Source: Apoderus coryli (lineage: Eukaryota; Arthropoda; Insecta; Coleoptera; Attelabidae). Taken from it: a stretch of DNA of 64,000 nucleotides. Under the pieces are notes generated by a model that searched no databases, was not told where the DNA came from, and worked only from the letters and a program-made list of their open reading frames with translations. The stretch lies in contig OU452200.1 of the NCBI GenBank assembly GCA_911728435.2, forward strand, positions 31,945,715 to 32,009,714, given 5' to 3'. Both the position numbers and the translations under genes were made by a program. Shown one piece after another: positions 43,298-54,251 of this stretch. Numbering within the stretch: the first letter of the stretch is position 1; every line of letters starts with the position of its first letter.

Positions 43298-43577
43298 TAT
43301 CATCATCATTTTTATTTATAGTTAATCCGTATAAAATCTGATAGTGCTGCCTTTGTCGTCGAAAATCTGCAAAAAAAGGCCCGCTATCTATGTGACTTAA
43401 CTTAAAGCTGCACCGAAGGTGCACCCGCAGGTCTGTCTATATGGAAAATTTGTTTTTTGTTGCATCCCAACGGGTACTTTTCAAGGGGGTTTAATGCGGC
43501 CACACCATTTTATTAATTAATTTATTTACATCTACAAAAGTTCATTTTGTGTGCGACGCAGAGGGAGATATCAACTA
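43298..43577 (-). mobile_element. LINE 3' fragment hosting the copia insertion
   Basis: On the minus strand it reads GTTGATATCTCCCTCTGCG, then CCCCCTTGAAAAGTACC and TTAACTATAAATAAAAATGA with an (ATG)n tail at 43300. Such a tail is typical of some jockey/R1-like elements. The sequence resumes at 48182 beyond copia (GGGAAATAGTT), so copia landed in it. Confidence 0.5.
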
Positions 43578-43764
43578 TGTAGAAATATTGGGGCAATTAT
43601 AGTTAATTTGTGCAGAAAAATGAAACACAATATATCTCGTAATATATTTTACAACTCTTTTTATTTCAACTACTCGACAACAACAACACAGGTGATGTGA
43701 TATGGGTCTATTATAGTGAGCATACAATGTTGCCACTGTTAACTATTTAGGTTTATATTCAACA
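43578..43764 (-). repeat. copia 3' LTR
   Basis: TGTAGAAATATTGGGGC...TATATTCAACA on the plus strand (TG...CA ends), 187 bp. Confidence 0.95.
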
Positions 43765-43777
43765 CCCCCTCTCAATT
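43765..43777 (-). other. copia polypurine tract
   Basis: The minus strand reads TTGAGAGGGGG directly before the 3' LTR, the plus-strand DNA priming site of LTR elements. Confidence 0.85.
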
Positions 43778-44208
43778 TAAACATTTATACAATAGTTTTA
43801 AATTGCAAATCAACAAAAATGAAACTCTAAAAAAACAAAAAAATAATAAGAACATAAGCTTTTCAAAAAAGTAAGAAATTATTCTTGAATAACATTTTTA
43901 ATTATGTCTAAAGAATAATTAAACATTTATAAAATTTCTTTTATAATCAACTTATTTCGAAAATATTCAAACTTTTCTTTAGTTAAAGATTTGGTCATAA
44001 GATCAGAAACATTTTCATTTGTTGGTATATAAAGAACATGAATAATACCTTTTGCTACAATGTCTTTAATAAAATGAACTTTAATGTCAATGTGCTTAGA
44101 CCTTTTATTATTATCATAACTTTGAATAGAATGTAAAGCACTTTGATTGTCTATTAATAAGGTTGTCTTTAAATTGTCTATCGAAAAATCGGAACAAATA
44201 CCTCTTAA

Positions 44209-47200
44209 CTACACTAGCTCTGAAGCTGTTAATGCACCAGCTATGTATTCAGCTTCATAGCTTGATTGTGCCACGACACTTTGTTTTTTAGAAGTCCACG
44301 ACACTAGATTTTGGTTAAAATACACTGCGAATCCACTAACGCTTTTTCGATCAGTATGATCACTTCCCCAATCTGCATCGGAATACGCCAATAAATGGTT
44401 TTCATCATTATCGTTCTTTTGATAAACTAAATTCATATTTCGGGTAAACTTTAAATATCTTAATATTCGTTTTGCAGCTTGCCATAGTTGCTCAGTAGGT
44501 TTTTCTAAAAATCTGCTTAAGAATATTACTGGATAGCTTATATCAGGTCGACTGATAGTAGATACATATAAAAGTGAACCTATTAGTTCTCTATAAGGTA
44601 TATTTGTTTTCGTTTCTAAGTCTTGATTGACTTGGAAATTGGATTCCATAGGCGTACGCACAATTTTGCAATCTTGCATTTTGAATTTTTTAAGCATTTT
44701 GTCAATTAATGTTGTTTGGGTAATGCATTTCTTATTATTAAGACTTCTTATTTCCATTCCTAGGAAATTTTTCATTTCACCTAAGTTTTTCGCAGAGAAT
44801 TCTGTTTCTAATACTTTTATAATTCTGCAGCTATTAGTTCCCATAATTATTATGTCATCGACCCATATTAATAGCCAAACTTTATCACCAATATATAAAC
44901 AAAAATCATGTCCTGATCTTGTTAAATTATTTTTATCTGCGAAACTTTGAAATCTTTCATTCCACATTCTCGGTGCTTCACGCAAACCATATAATGCTTT
45001 TTTCAATTTTAAGCAGTTGTATTTCTTTTCATTTTCTATCTTTACACCTTCTGGAATTTTTATGTATACATCTATGTTCAAATTACCATGTAAAAACGCT
45101 GTAGGTATATCAAGTTGTGTTATTTTATAATCATTTTCTATAGCATGTGCAATAAACATTCGTATTGTTTGATATCGAGCTACTGGAGCATATACATTGT
45201 AATGTAATTCTTCTTGATATCCCTTCGCCACGAGTCTTGCTTTCTTTAAACCATTTTGTTTAGTATTGAATACCCAACGAGTATCTATCGCCTTTTTGTT
45301 TTCTGGCAGTTTTGCTGGTTCCCAAGTACCATGTTGTTCATGAGCTTTCAACTCTTTATCTATTGCATTTTTCCACTCAATTCCATTTTTCATGGCAGTA
45401 CTATAGTCTTTTGGTTCCTCTTCTTCTTCAGATACAAAACAATATGCATAGTATAGTTCATAATCACTGAATTTCTTTGGGGTATTAACTTTTCTCTTAT
45501 TTGGTCTTTGCTTATTTACATATTTTGTTAGGTTATATTCTTCGTGTGAATCTGAACTGTCATCATTTATCTCTTCTTCTGTCTGATTTTGCTCTTCCTC
45601 TACGTCAACATTTGTAGATTCATTCTGATTTGTTTTACCTCTCTCATCGCTTTGTTTTTCTTCTTCGAATCCATATAATATGTCAGTCTCATCAAATTTT
45701 ACATCACGTGAAACTATTACTTCATCGGTTTCTGGATCCCAAACTCTATATCCATTTAAACTATATCCAACCATTCTTATTTCTTTCGCTCTTGTTTCCA
45801 ATTTATCTCCTGAGTTAGGTAATTTTAATGTCCAACCTTTACTTCCGAATATTCTTAATTTACTTAAATCAGTTTTACCATATAAAACCTTTGCAGGAGT
45901 CTCGCCATTCAATGTGCTTGTTGGAGATCTGTTTAATTGGTAGGCAGCACTTCTTATTGCTTCACCCCATAAATACCTTGGTAAATTTGTTTCGGCAAAC
46001 ATAGTACGTACTTTATCCAATAGAGTTCTATTAGCCCTTTCGCTAACTCCGTTTTGCTGACTTGTATAAGGTAGCGTATATTCCATTTTTATACCTTTTT
46101 GTTGACAAAAATTCTTCAACTCTGATGATATAAATTCACCTCCATTGTCACATCTAAGCCTAGAACATTTATAACCTTGTGATTTTAGTTCTCTAATGTG
46201 ATTCATTAAATTAAATTGAGCTTCACTTTTCTTCTTTAACAAGTATACTGTCATAAAATGTGAAAAATCATCTATCACTACTTGGTAATATTTTTCATCA
46301 TTTTTGGTTGGAGTACGTATTGGTCCACCTATGTCTGTGTGTAGCAGTTCACCTATATATTTTGATCTCGGCAAAGTTTTATTCTCAAAAGGAACCCTAG
46401 TTGCTTTTCCTTCTCGACATGGACCACATATTTTATTCGGTAACGGAAGATTCAATTTACGCATATAATTTTCTGATAAGTGTCCTAGACGTTTATGCCA
46501 CATGTCTCCTGTGATTGTCAAATTACCAGCTTTAAAATTTGACTCCATAGTATCTAATTTGAAATTTACAACATACAAATTATTTCTAGACATGCATTCT
46601 ACTTCTACTTTTCCTTTAATTACTGCTTTATCTGATTCAAAAATTATCTTATTTCCTTTTTCATTTATCTTTTTTACAGAGAGCAAGTTGTGAGTTAATT
46701 TTGGTACAATTAATGCATCAATGTTTACTTTTGTATTTTTATATAACAAATTTAATGTACCTTTTTCCTTTGAAATTAAAGTATTTCCATTAGCTACTCT
46801 TATTCTTATTTCATTTTCAAGCTTAACTTTATTTTTCATATATTTAGACATCGTTTCTGTAACTAAGTGATCTGTTGCACCACTATCCAAAATAAAAAAA
46901 TAATCTGACTCACCATTTTTATTATTTGCCATACCTGCGTTCACAACTTCTGTTACAAAACTTATAGCCTCATCTTCTCTATTTCCTGTATTATCTTCTA
47001 CCGTTTCACTCATATATGCTTGTCTTCTGAATCCGGTCCTGTAGTTTCTGCCTCTACCTCTTGACTGACTACTTTTCCATGTACCTCTGCCTCTCATTTC
47101 GACTTTTGAATTTTTCTGACAGTCTTTAATAAAATGTCCCGTTTCGCCACAATTATAACACTTGTTATTAGGCTTGTAGTGATTATACTTTTTATTTCCC

Positions 47201-47808
47201 GCACTAAAAGCACAATTTTTTGTTACAAAGGAATCCGGTTGAGAGTCTTTAAACTTTAATTCAGCATCAAGAAGTCTACTTTTCACAAATTCAAGAGTAA
47301 TATCAGTAGAAACTGTCTCTATCGCAGTTATTACAGTTTCATATTTATCAGGCATCGTTAATAACAAATAACACGCTTTATCACTTTCATCAAGTGTAGC
47401 ACCTGCAGCTTCTAAGTCTCTCAATAGTGTCTCTACTTTAATAAAATGATCTTGTAGGTCATCCGTTGTGCACTTTAATTTCAACAATTTCTTCATAATA
47501 AATAACTTGGAAAACGTACTTTTACGTTCAAAAACATTTCTTAAGGATCTCAGCATTGCTTCAGATGTTTTTGCATCTTTTATATATTCTAGAAATTTGT
47601 CGGAAATACACTGTACTATTATACACTTTGCTTTGGTGTCATCTCTTTCATATGCCGCTTTAGCTTCATTTGACATATTTCCATATTCTTCGGGTTTAAC
47701 ATTAATAACATTCTTGATACCTTCTTTTTCCAATAATATTTCCACTCGGAATCTCCAATTTGAATAGTTATTACTTGACAATTGTGGAAATGGTAGTAGC
47801 GAAGTCAT
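44209..47808 (-). CDS. copia Gag-Pol polyprotein, interrupted in RNase H
   Basis: 1,199 residues in one frame. Gag lies up to about residue 290, with zinc knuckle CYNCGETGHFIKDC (about 217-230). The aspartic protease DSGATDHL lies near 308. The integrase zinc region (HKRLGH...CGPC) is near 437-465, and its core has LLHTDIGGP (about 493), RCDNGGEFIS (about 553) and a Glu in GVSERANRTLLD (about 592). Reverse transcriptase has QLDIPTAFLHG (about 905), LYGLREAPRMW and LLIWVDDIIIMG (about 984). RNase H begins with LAYSDADWGSD (about 1141) and SSYEAEYIAGAL. A TAG at 44209-44211 ends the frame. The same frame stays open downstream to a TAA at 43927-43929 and contains DNQSAL and KHIDIK, normal RNase H sequence, so the TAG is best read as a single nonsense change in an otherwise intact element. 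Confidence 0.95.
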   Translation of the reverse strand: MTSLLPFPQLSSNNYSNWRFRVEILLEKEGIKNVINVKPEEYGNMSNEAKAAYERDDTKAKCIIVQCISDKFLEYIKDAKTSEAMLRSLRNVFERKSTFSKLFIMKKLLKLKCTTDDLQDHFIKVETLLRDLEAAGATLDESDKACYLLLTMPDKYETVITAIETVSTDITLEFVKSRLLDAELKFKDSQPDSFVTKNCAFSAGNKKYNHYKPNNKCYNCGETGHFIKDCQKNSKVEMRGRGTWKSSQSRGRGRNYRTGFRRQAYMSETVEDNTGNREDEAISFVTEVVNAGMANNKNGESDYFFILDSGATDHLVTETMSKYMKNKVKLENEIRIRVANGNTLISKEKGTLNLLYKNTKVNIDALIVPKLTHNLLSVKKINEKGNKIIFESDKAVIKGKVEVECMSRNNLYVVNFKLDTMESNFKAGNLTITGDMWHKRLGHLSENYMRKLNLPLPNKICGPCREGKATRVPFENKTLPRSKYIGELLHTDIGGPIRTPTKNDEKYYQVVIDDFSHFMTVYLLKKKSEAQFNLMNHIRELKSQGYKCSRLRCDNGGEFISSELKNFCQQKGIKMEYTLPYTSQQNGVSERANRTLLDKVRTMFAETNLPRYLWGEAIRSAAYQLNRSPTSTLNGETPAKVLYGKTDLSKLRIFGSKGWTLKLPNSGDKLETRAKEIRMVGYSLNGYRVWDPETDEVIVSRDVKFDETDILYGFEEEKQSDERGKTNQNESTNVDVEEEQNQTEEEINDDSSDSHEEYNLTKYVNKQRPNKRKVNTPKKFSDYELYYAYCFVSEEEEEPKDYSTAMKNGIEWKNAIDKELKAHEQHGTWEPAKLPENKKAIDTRWVFNTKQNGLKKARLVAKGYQEELHYNVYAPVARYQTIRMFIAHAIENDYKITQLDIPTAFLHGNLNIDVYIKIPEGVKIENEKKYNCLKLKKALYGLREAPRMWNERFQSFADKNNLTRSGHDFCLYIGDKVWLLIWVDDIIIMGTNSCRIIKVLETEFSAKNLGEMKNFLGMEIRSLNNKKCITQTTLIDKMLKKFKMQDCKIVRTPMESNFQVNQDLETKTNIPYRELIGSLLYVSTISRPDISYPVIFLSRFLEKPTEQLWQAAKRILRYLKFTRNMNLVYQKNDNDENHLLAYSDADWGSDHTDRKSVSGFAVYFNQNLVSWTSKKQSVVAQSSYEAEYIAGALTASELV

Positions 47809-47973
47809 TTTTAACTATTTTGCCAACTTTTACTGTACTTTTTACGTAGATATTCAACGCATGTGTCTCCTAACCTCAACTTTTTCTGCACCTAATACAC
47901 CGGTATTTTCACTTCAAATTACTATAATTACCACCCGTTTTCATATAAAACAATGCATAAGGTCTATTTCAAC

Positions 47974-47989
47974 CTCTGGGCCCATAACC
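47974..47989 (-). other. copia primer-binding site (initiator tRNA-Met, internal)
   Basis: Directly inside the 5' LTR the minus strand is GGTTATGGGCCCAGAG. Its complement matches the anticodon arm of initiator tRNA-Met (CTGGGCCCATAACC), the half-tRNA primer known from Drosophila copia. Confidence 0.9.
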
Positions 47990-48176
47990 TGTAGAAATAT
48001 TGGGGCAATTATAGTTAATTTGTGCAGAAAAATGAAACACAATATATCTCGTAATATATTTTACAACTCTTTTTATTTCAACTACTCGACAACAACAACA
48101 CAGGTGATGTGATATGGGTCTATTATAGTGAGCATACAATGTTGCCACTGTTAACTATTTAGGTTTATATTCAACA
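47990..48176 (-). repeat. copia 5' LTR
   Basis: 187 bp; no difference from the 3' LTR was seen by eye. It should contain the promoter of the element. Confidence 0.95.
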
Positions 48177-48859
48177 AACTATTTCCCATCCATCTGACGG
48201 CTCTCATGACACTGTCACTTTAGGTTATTAACACTTTTTCAGTAATATAACTTCAAATACACAATGACAACTTCTAAATTTAATAGAACTATATGGAATA
48301 ACCATTTTATAACACTACAATATACAACATGTTGATAGAAATTGATCTTGAAAAATGAAAATAATGCCGAAAACTATTAGACTCTTAATGTAAACAAAGA
48401 AAATAATAATAAACTATTTGACACAAAGCAATTTGTCTGTCGTGTTAGTAAAAACATATTACCAAAACCAAATTATGACGCGAAACTAGAGGTGTCAACT
48501 ATATTGGAATTTGTCGATTTTTTTTTGAAAACCATTTTCATTACTATATTCTTAGAAAAACATATGCAATTTCGTATATTTTTAGTCACAATCGTATCAA
48601 AGAATAACGTACACATTCGTAAATTCGAGTTGAGTTTTTCTGATACAAAAATCTCATCTGCTTTATTGAACCACAGTATAATAAGTTAGAGAGATATGGT
48701 CGTCCTAAAAAATGGAAACCTGACAAACCAACGAATTTCAAAATAGAGAGATGGTAGTCCTAAATATAACGTACACCACTATTAAGGTTAATGTTATTTT
48801 AACAACTGGCGATACGCTAAGGATTTACCAGAATATAACAACATTAATTAATAAGCAGC

Positions 48860-49125
48860 ATGTACAGGGTGATACAAAAAGAACATTAATTAGCTCACAT
48901 TTAAGAAATTTTAAATGTATAGAAATTTTTAGCATACACTTTAAATTTATATACAGGTTTAACTCACTCTGTATATAAATTTAAAGTGTATGCTAAAAAT
49001 TGTATTTCATTATTTTGTTAAGGACAAAAAAGTAATATTTTGAATAATTTTCTGATTTCTTTAGATTTCAATTCAAGATTTCTTTGAAAGTTAAACTATA
49101 AGCTCCTATTGCTTGGCAAACCAAT
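48860..49125. repeat. Repeat with a 33-bp hairpin, related to 50450-50660
   Basis: AATTTTTAGCATACACTTTA...ATACAG (about 48923-48956) is followed after a short loop by its inverse (about 48968-49000). The sequence after it (TTTCATTATTTTGTTAAGGA...ACTATAAGCTCCTA) recurs at 50506-50612. ACAGGGTGA-type boxes (48864, 50488) suggest mariner-like MITE ends. Confidence 0.6.
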
Positions 49126-50340
49126 CTGTGACAACGAAAGGAATGCGGACAAAGAAGTCCTATATTGCCAAATTTAACTACAAAAAAACACTAGATCTAG
49201 AAAAGAAGTGGTATTAATTTGAAAATCGATATTTTACAATTACAAATAATAATAATGAAAAAAAGCTCAGCATTTTTAAGTGATTGTTTGTTTTATTTTT
49301 ATTTAATAACTAACATTTTTACCACTGAATATTAAAATACGTAAAAGAAATTACGATCTTCTGTAACATCGGCAATACCACGCGAAATAGGTGGTTAGAC
49401 ACCGCCTGAATGATCCTAATTGGTGCGTGGTGCGGGTGTTCAAGTCGCAATTGGTGAAAACTGAGTTTTTCCCCGCAATTGTTGCCGCCCCTCGTAGTAA
49501 TATTGAATCAGCCAGTGGCGGAGTGGTGTTATTTATACTTTTGTTGTCCTGTATGAGTTGCAATATTGTCAAATATTATATTAAATAATTATTATTGTAT
49601 ATTTAGTGTCCTGTTACTTTAATGTTTTAGGTTCAAAACAAGTTTTATTTGTTCTTGTAGAAATATAAGCTTACACATTGTTTGTTGTTTATTAAGGCAT
49701 CAAAACTGGAAATTTTTATTGAATCTACTTATAATTTTGGTATTTTATAGATTAACAACATAATCGTAACAGAAGTTAACACTCTACCAAAATTACAGTG
49801 TCCAAAAATCCTCGTAACCATAAATTTTTCAATATCGCTCTCGATTTATGATATTTCTAAAACTAACACTATTAAGTTGTGTATATCATTTAAAAGAAAC
49901 ATAAATATGCAATTTTATTGGCTAAAAAAATCAGGGTAGTTCATCTCTCATACCTATAGTTATTGTTTCTAAACGTGACTTAAAGCTACAAAAAGATCCG
50001 AGATATTTTAATTAATAAGTGTTAAGTTGTTTTAGATTTTTTTGTTTAAATCAAGCAAAATTACCAAAGTAATTTAATTTATTTCGTTAAGTTGTTTTAG
50101 AATAAATAAATAAAATACTTCTTGGGTGTTATAGCTTAATAGCAGTAGGTGCTTTTACCAAACACGTGAAGAGCTTTTCCTTAATTTTAATTTTTTAGTA
50201 ACACATAAATGTTTATTAATTATTACTAAACTTTTACAACGCACGCCGCTGGAAATTTTATGAATGAAATCAGCCATGTTTTATTACAAATGCATTCCCC
50301 TTACTGACGCCGCGCTGTTACAGATAAATTTGCCAAACAA
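49126..50340. other. No gene recognised
   Basis: A GC-richer patch at about 49350-49550 holds only short frames on both strands without a known domain. Confidence 0.35.
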
Positions 50341-50665
50341 TAGAGGTTATCTACGGGGTAACTCAAAAATGTTTATTAATGTTATTTATTATTTAAGACT
50401 TTTAGACACGGCAGAACCTTATCAGCGATAGGTGACTTTTTATTTTTTTTAAAATAGAAATTTTTACCATACACTTTAAATTTATATACAGGGTGAGTCA
50501 AAAATGTATTTCATTATTTTGTTAAGGACAAAAAAGAAATATTTTGAATAATTTTTTGATTTTTGTGAATCTCAATTCAAGATTTCTTTGAAAGTGAAAC
50601 TATAAGCTCCTAGATGTTGTGTACGGGGTAACTCAAAAATGTTTCTATTTATCTTTCAAGACTCT
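50341..50665. repeat. MITE-like repeat cluster
   Basis: ACGGGGTAACTCAAAAATGT occurs at about 50353 and again at about 50623. Between them lies the copy of the 48.9-49.1 kb repeat. Confidence 0.5.
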
Positions 50666-50856
50666 TATTATTAATATAATATTAATGCATTTTTTTTTTC
50701 TAAATTTTTTTTTTTTGAAATACTTTTTTCAACATTTTTTTTGGATGTTCTTTTTTTTTTTAATGTTTTTTATAACCTTCAATGACTTTTGTCATAGATA
50801 AAACTACGACAAAACGACTAGGAAATCCCAAAGGGATCTATTGTATATATAACATA

Positions 50857-50918
50857 TTATGCTGCAGCTTCAGCGGCTTCAGTGCATTTTTTTACCGTTT
50901 TGAGTTCGTTCACTGTAC
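50857..50918 (-). CDS. Possible last exon of a Kazal-like peptide gene
   Basis: The minus strand has acceptor TTATTTCGTAG, then ACAGTGAACGAACTC... coding TVNELKTVKKCTEAAEAAA and a stop (50857-50859). Its phase fits the small exon at 52237-52272. Joined, they read CTVKIDSLICAG-TVNELKT, resembling the C-T-x4-P-V-C-A-G...LKT...C core of insect Kazal-like secreted peptides (vasotab type). The C-terminal cysteine expected in a full Kazal domain is not seen. Confidence 0.35.
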
Positions 50919-50924
50919 CTACGA

Positions 50925-52236
50925 AATAAATTAGGAATGTAAAAAGCAGGAAAATTAGTTATTATAGTTACCGTATTAAATACTATACTATATACATTAA
51001 GCACTAAGTATCATAAAAATATTTTAATCGTGATTTGATTGAAATCAATTGACTTAATTCGGTCGAACTCTGTATGAAATACTTAACTTATTGTAGATAT
51101 TGAAAATAGATAAAGTGTATACTTAGTATAGGCTTACTACCTAGTACCTAGGTACTTTATTATTATTCTTATACCTATGAAAAATTAACTAACTACCTAC
51201 ATACCTATTGCTTTGTTTAACGCACATTGATAGCTATTATTTGTAACTCTGGAAAACTTAAGTAAATAATTCCTAATATTAAAAAAAATCAATGCTATAG
51301 GTAGGTACCTACATGCCTAACTTTTAATCTTAGTAGGTACTTAGTTAGTACTTAAGAAACAATATTTTGAACAATGTAATAGGTAAGCAAATAGGTACAC
51401 TCACACAACAAATAAAATCTCATTCAAACTTCATGTAAGCTAGTAAGTAGAAACAATATTATTTCAACTACTAGGTAAGTATGTGAGTGGATCTGAAATA
51501 TTGTCACTACGTACCTACGTATACCTATACAAAGCAATTATTATAATAGGTACGTTTCAACAATTTAAAGTACAAATTGGTACCTAGTTACCATAATATA
51601 CGTATCATCCATTGACATATTAATACAAATGTTGTTGGTATCAACACTAAATAAATAATTACAGAGCTACATCCGGGTAGGCTCATAATAAGACATATTA
51701 GGCATTTGCTTAATAGTATGTTATTTTGAGCAACAAGCCATCAATAATAATTACGGAATCACTTACGTACATAATATATTAAAACTAGGCATCTTTTCTA
51801 GAGGACTCAGTTAGATGGTTGCATGGTCAGCAAAAACATAAAACTAACATTTCTTATTTCTCTATCTAAAATAAAAGGTAGTGTAACAACGATCATACCT
51901 TAGATTAGGTTCCTTGTTTAAGGATCATACATTATATTTTTAATGCGCAAAACATCTAGTAAGTCAGTATTAATATGATTGTTTAAAAGTTTTACAATAA
52001 TTAACGGGATTTCTGAATAGGTCTTTCACTATTAAAGGGTACTAAGTAATGACAAATCATAGGTTACAAAAAACCTTCATTTATAGTATTTTAAATTAGT
52101 CTAGTCCCACGTCCCACCAGAGTTTTCTTTGTGAATAAAGGATAAATAAGTAAATATTAAATGCATCTGCAAGGGCAAGGTCAACTAAAATCATTTTCTT
52201 CTTTAAATAATTAAATATCTACAAAATTTTACTTAC
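50925..52236. other. Intron or intergenic, rich in GTACCTA boxes
   Basis: The words TAGGTA/TACCTA recur many times between about 51120 and 51610. No gene is seen. Confidence 0.4.
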
Positions 52237-52272
52237 CAGCACAAATTAAACTATCTATTTTTACTGTACAAA
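52237..52272 (-). CDS. Possible internal exon of a Kazal-like peptide gene
   Basis: A 36-nt exon with acceptor ATCTGTAG and strong donor GTAAGT. It codes CTVKIDSLICAG with one base on each side shared with neighbouring exons. The upstream exon with signal peptide and first cysteine was not found to the right. An alternative is that this donor belongs to a non-coding first exon, including of GDAP2. Confidence 0.35.
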
Positions 52273-53037
52273 CTACAGATTACAACCATAGCAAAGAAAT
52301 CTTAACGAGTTGTCACTAAACTTAATTATTGTTATTCCATTTGTATTTGTAATCACAATTTACATTCGTTCACCACATCACACAGTCACACAACATCCAA
52401 ATCCTCTGTTTCTCTCTACTCCTACTCTCTACTATTATTCACGGACCACCGAACCAACACAAGCAAGCAAACGAACAAAACATTTTTTTTTGTAAAAATA
52501 ACCTAGTCGACATATACGAGGCGCATGAGCAAAGCGCAAACTGTTACAACGAAAATATTACGTTGCGTTTGTTAAAGTTGCTGAACAAAAACCTAAAACT
52601 ATAATTAAAATTTGTAAATTACACAAGAAAATAAAAGCGATAAAATAAAATCCAAGCTCTTATTTAAGATTAAATTGATTGATTTTTAAACTAACATTTG
52701 TCAACTGATTCTTCAATTGCTTTCGGCCAATCAGAATTCCTTTTTATTTAGCTTTATACGGTATTTCATGCTAATCGCAAACCAATGTGTTCCGGTAATT
52801 TCTGCGCATGCGGTCTAGATACCAATCCGAAACATAACGTCACGGTATTTTAACGTCAGTTGTGCAAAGAGTCTCTATTAACTGATAACTGATAACGGAA
52901 CACGTTAGTTGCAACGACGTAAAAGCCTCGTTGGTTACTGTTACTGGTAGGAGATTAACTTTAAGTTAATAAAGATACATTATATTGTCGATTTATATGG
53001 TTTAATTATTTAAGTATATAAACTTTAAAGAATATAA
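52273..53037. other. No gene recognised
   Basis: A CT-rich tract at 52410-52435 (plus strand) and a mildly GC-richer area at 52760-52930 might be regulatory, but nothing specific supports that. Confidence 0.3.
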
Positions 53038-53150
53038 TGAAAAATAATTTCGTGGCATAGCGGACAAAATTAATACACATAGTAATGCATATCCCAACAT
53101 ACAAATGCCGAAACAATCCAATGTGTGCTATGCTACGAAATTATTTTTCA
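53038..53150. mobile_element. MITE, TGAAAAATAATTTCG family (short form)
   Basis: Inverted ends TGAAAAATAATTTCGTGGCA at 53038 and about 53131-53150. The middle (CACATAGTAATGCATATCCC) matches, inverted, the interior of the 26943-27307 element, so it is a deletion derivative. Confidence 0.8.
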
Positions 53151-53320
53151 TTTTATTATATTTACAGACACAAATTCATTGCGTAGTTTTAAAGCATATG
53201 TAATAATAGGGATTTTTTTTAAACTCTTTATTTTCACGTCATTAGTCATTAGGACGTCGAAAAAGTTTCTGAGGATCGTTTTATGAGTTGTCATTAGAGT
53301 CAGTATAGCCTTACTTTTCC

Positions 53321-53649
53321 CCGAAGCGGGTGGTCTAGTGGTTAAGCGCGCTAGACTTGAGCAGACTGTCCCGGTATGTAGTTGGTTCGAACCCCGGACC
53401 CGCTGCATGTAGCTGCTTGTTAAACTTTTGAAATAAAAACAACGTTTACAGTTTGAAGGTTGTAACAAGACTAACTTTATTGAAGTATCAAAATGGCTAC
53501 ACTCAGTTATTACATAGAACTTAACCTAGATGGCGCTAATGAGTAATCTTAAATTTTGAAATCAACTCACAACACTGCTCACGCGTGTAAATAAAAATTC
53601 ACTGGATGATGACTAAATTGCCGAGATGCATAAGGCCAATAAAAAAAAA
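53321..53649 (+). mobile_element. tRNA-derived SINE with perfect target duplication
   Basis: The head 53325-53404 is tRNA-like: acceptor stem AGCGGGT/ACCCGCT pairs fully; A box TGGTCTAGTGGTTAAGCGC; B box GGTTCGAACCC. A body of about 230 bp follows and ends in AATAAAAAAAAA. TAGCCTTACTTTTCC flanks it exactly at 53306-53320 and 53650-53664, a 15-bp target duplication. It is not the same family as the SINE at 34.7 kb. The preserved duplication implies fairly recent LINE-mediated insertion. Confidence 0.92.
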
Positions 53650-53664
53650 TAGCCTTACTTTTCC

Positions 53665-54246
53665 GTTATTTGTTTTTAATTATAATTAAATTTTTTCTGT
53701 GTATTTTGTGATGTAGCAATAATTTAAATGGAATGAAATATATCCCCAGTGTTTGATGATATATAACTCAGCGATTCGCGTTTGCCAGATTGTAGAATAT
53801 AACTTGAGTGTATGTTTAATTTTTTAATAAAACAAGTAAAAATAATGAAATTATCAATTACTTACTATTAAATGTTTTCTAATGTCTAATTATATGTTAA
53901 TTTTGCCTATATTACGATTTCCATATTAATAGAAATAGTTATTCAACATTAACAATATAACGCAACGTTAATCTCACACAAGTAACGTGTTATGTTATTA
54001 ATAACGTGACACGTTAGTTCAAAGCGTTTGTTCATAATAACGTAAATACTACTAAAGATATACTTATAACCAATAACCACTTACGTACTTACTGTAAAAG
54101 TTTAGAGTTAACTTACAGTTCAATATAACCAGAGAATAAGAAAGCTACGCTAACTAGCTTCCTTATTCTATGACATAACTAAGATGGTTCTTTAATTTTT
54201 ATGCGAATAATCAGAATCAGATCATTACAAGGAGACAATGTGGAGA
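53665..54246. other. No feature seen
   Basis: AT-rich sequence between the SINE and the next palindrome, with scattered AACGT words. Confidence 0.35.
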
Positions 54247-54251
54247 TAATA

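Larger units (their letters stand above)
43578..48176 (-). mobile_element. Complete Ty1/copia retrotransposon
   Basis: A 4,599-bp element flanked by the 5-bp target duplication AACTA (43573-43577 and 48177-48181). The two 187-bp LTRs look identical by eye. On the minus strand the order is 5' LTR (47990-48176), primer site, a single Gag-Pol frame, polypurine tract and 3' LTR (43578-43764). Apparently identical LTRs point to a very recent insertion. Confidence 0.95.

Noticed and set aside
44627..47767. Several plus-strand frames
   Set aside because: Shadows of the copia Gag-Pol frame on the opposite strand.
49351..49588. Overlapping frames in a GC-richer patch
   Set aside because: Both strands are open over the same stretch, with no domain or splice context.
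52237..52480. Non-coding first exon of GDAP2
   Set aside because: The strong donor at 52236 would allow it, but the small frame in phase with 50918 fits equally well; no evidence decides, so I did not assign it to GDAP2.
53325..53404. tRNA gene
   Set aside because: Acceptor stem and A/B boxes are good, but the anticodon arm is poor, and it is the head of a SINE with an A-rich tail and target duplication.
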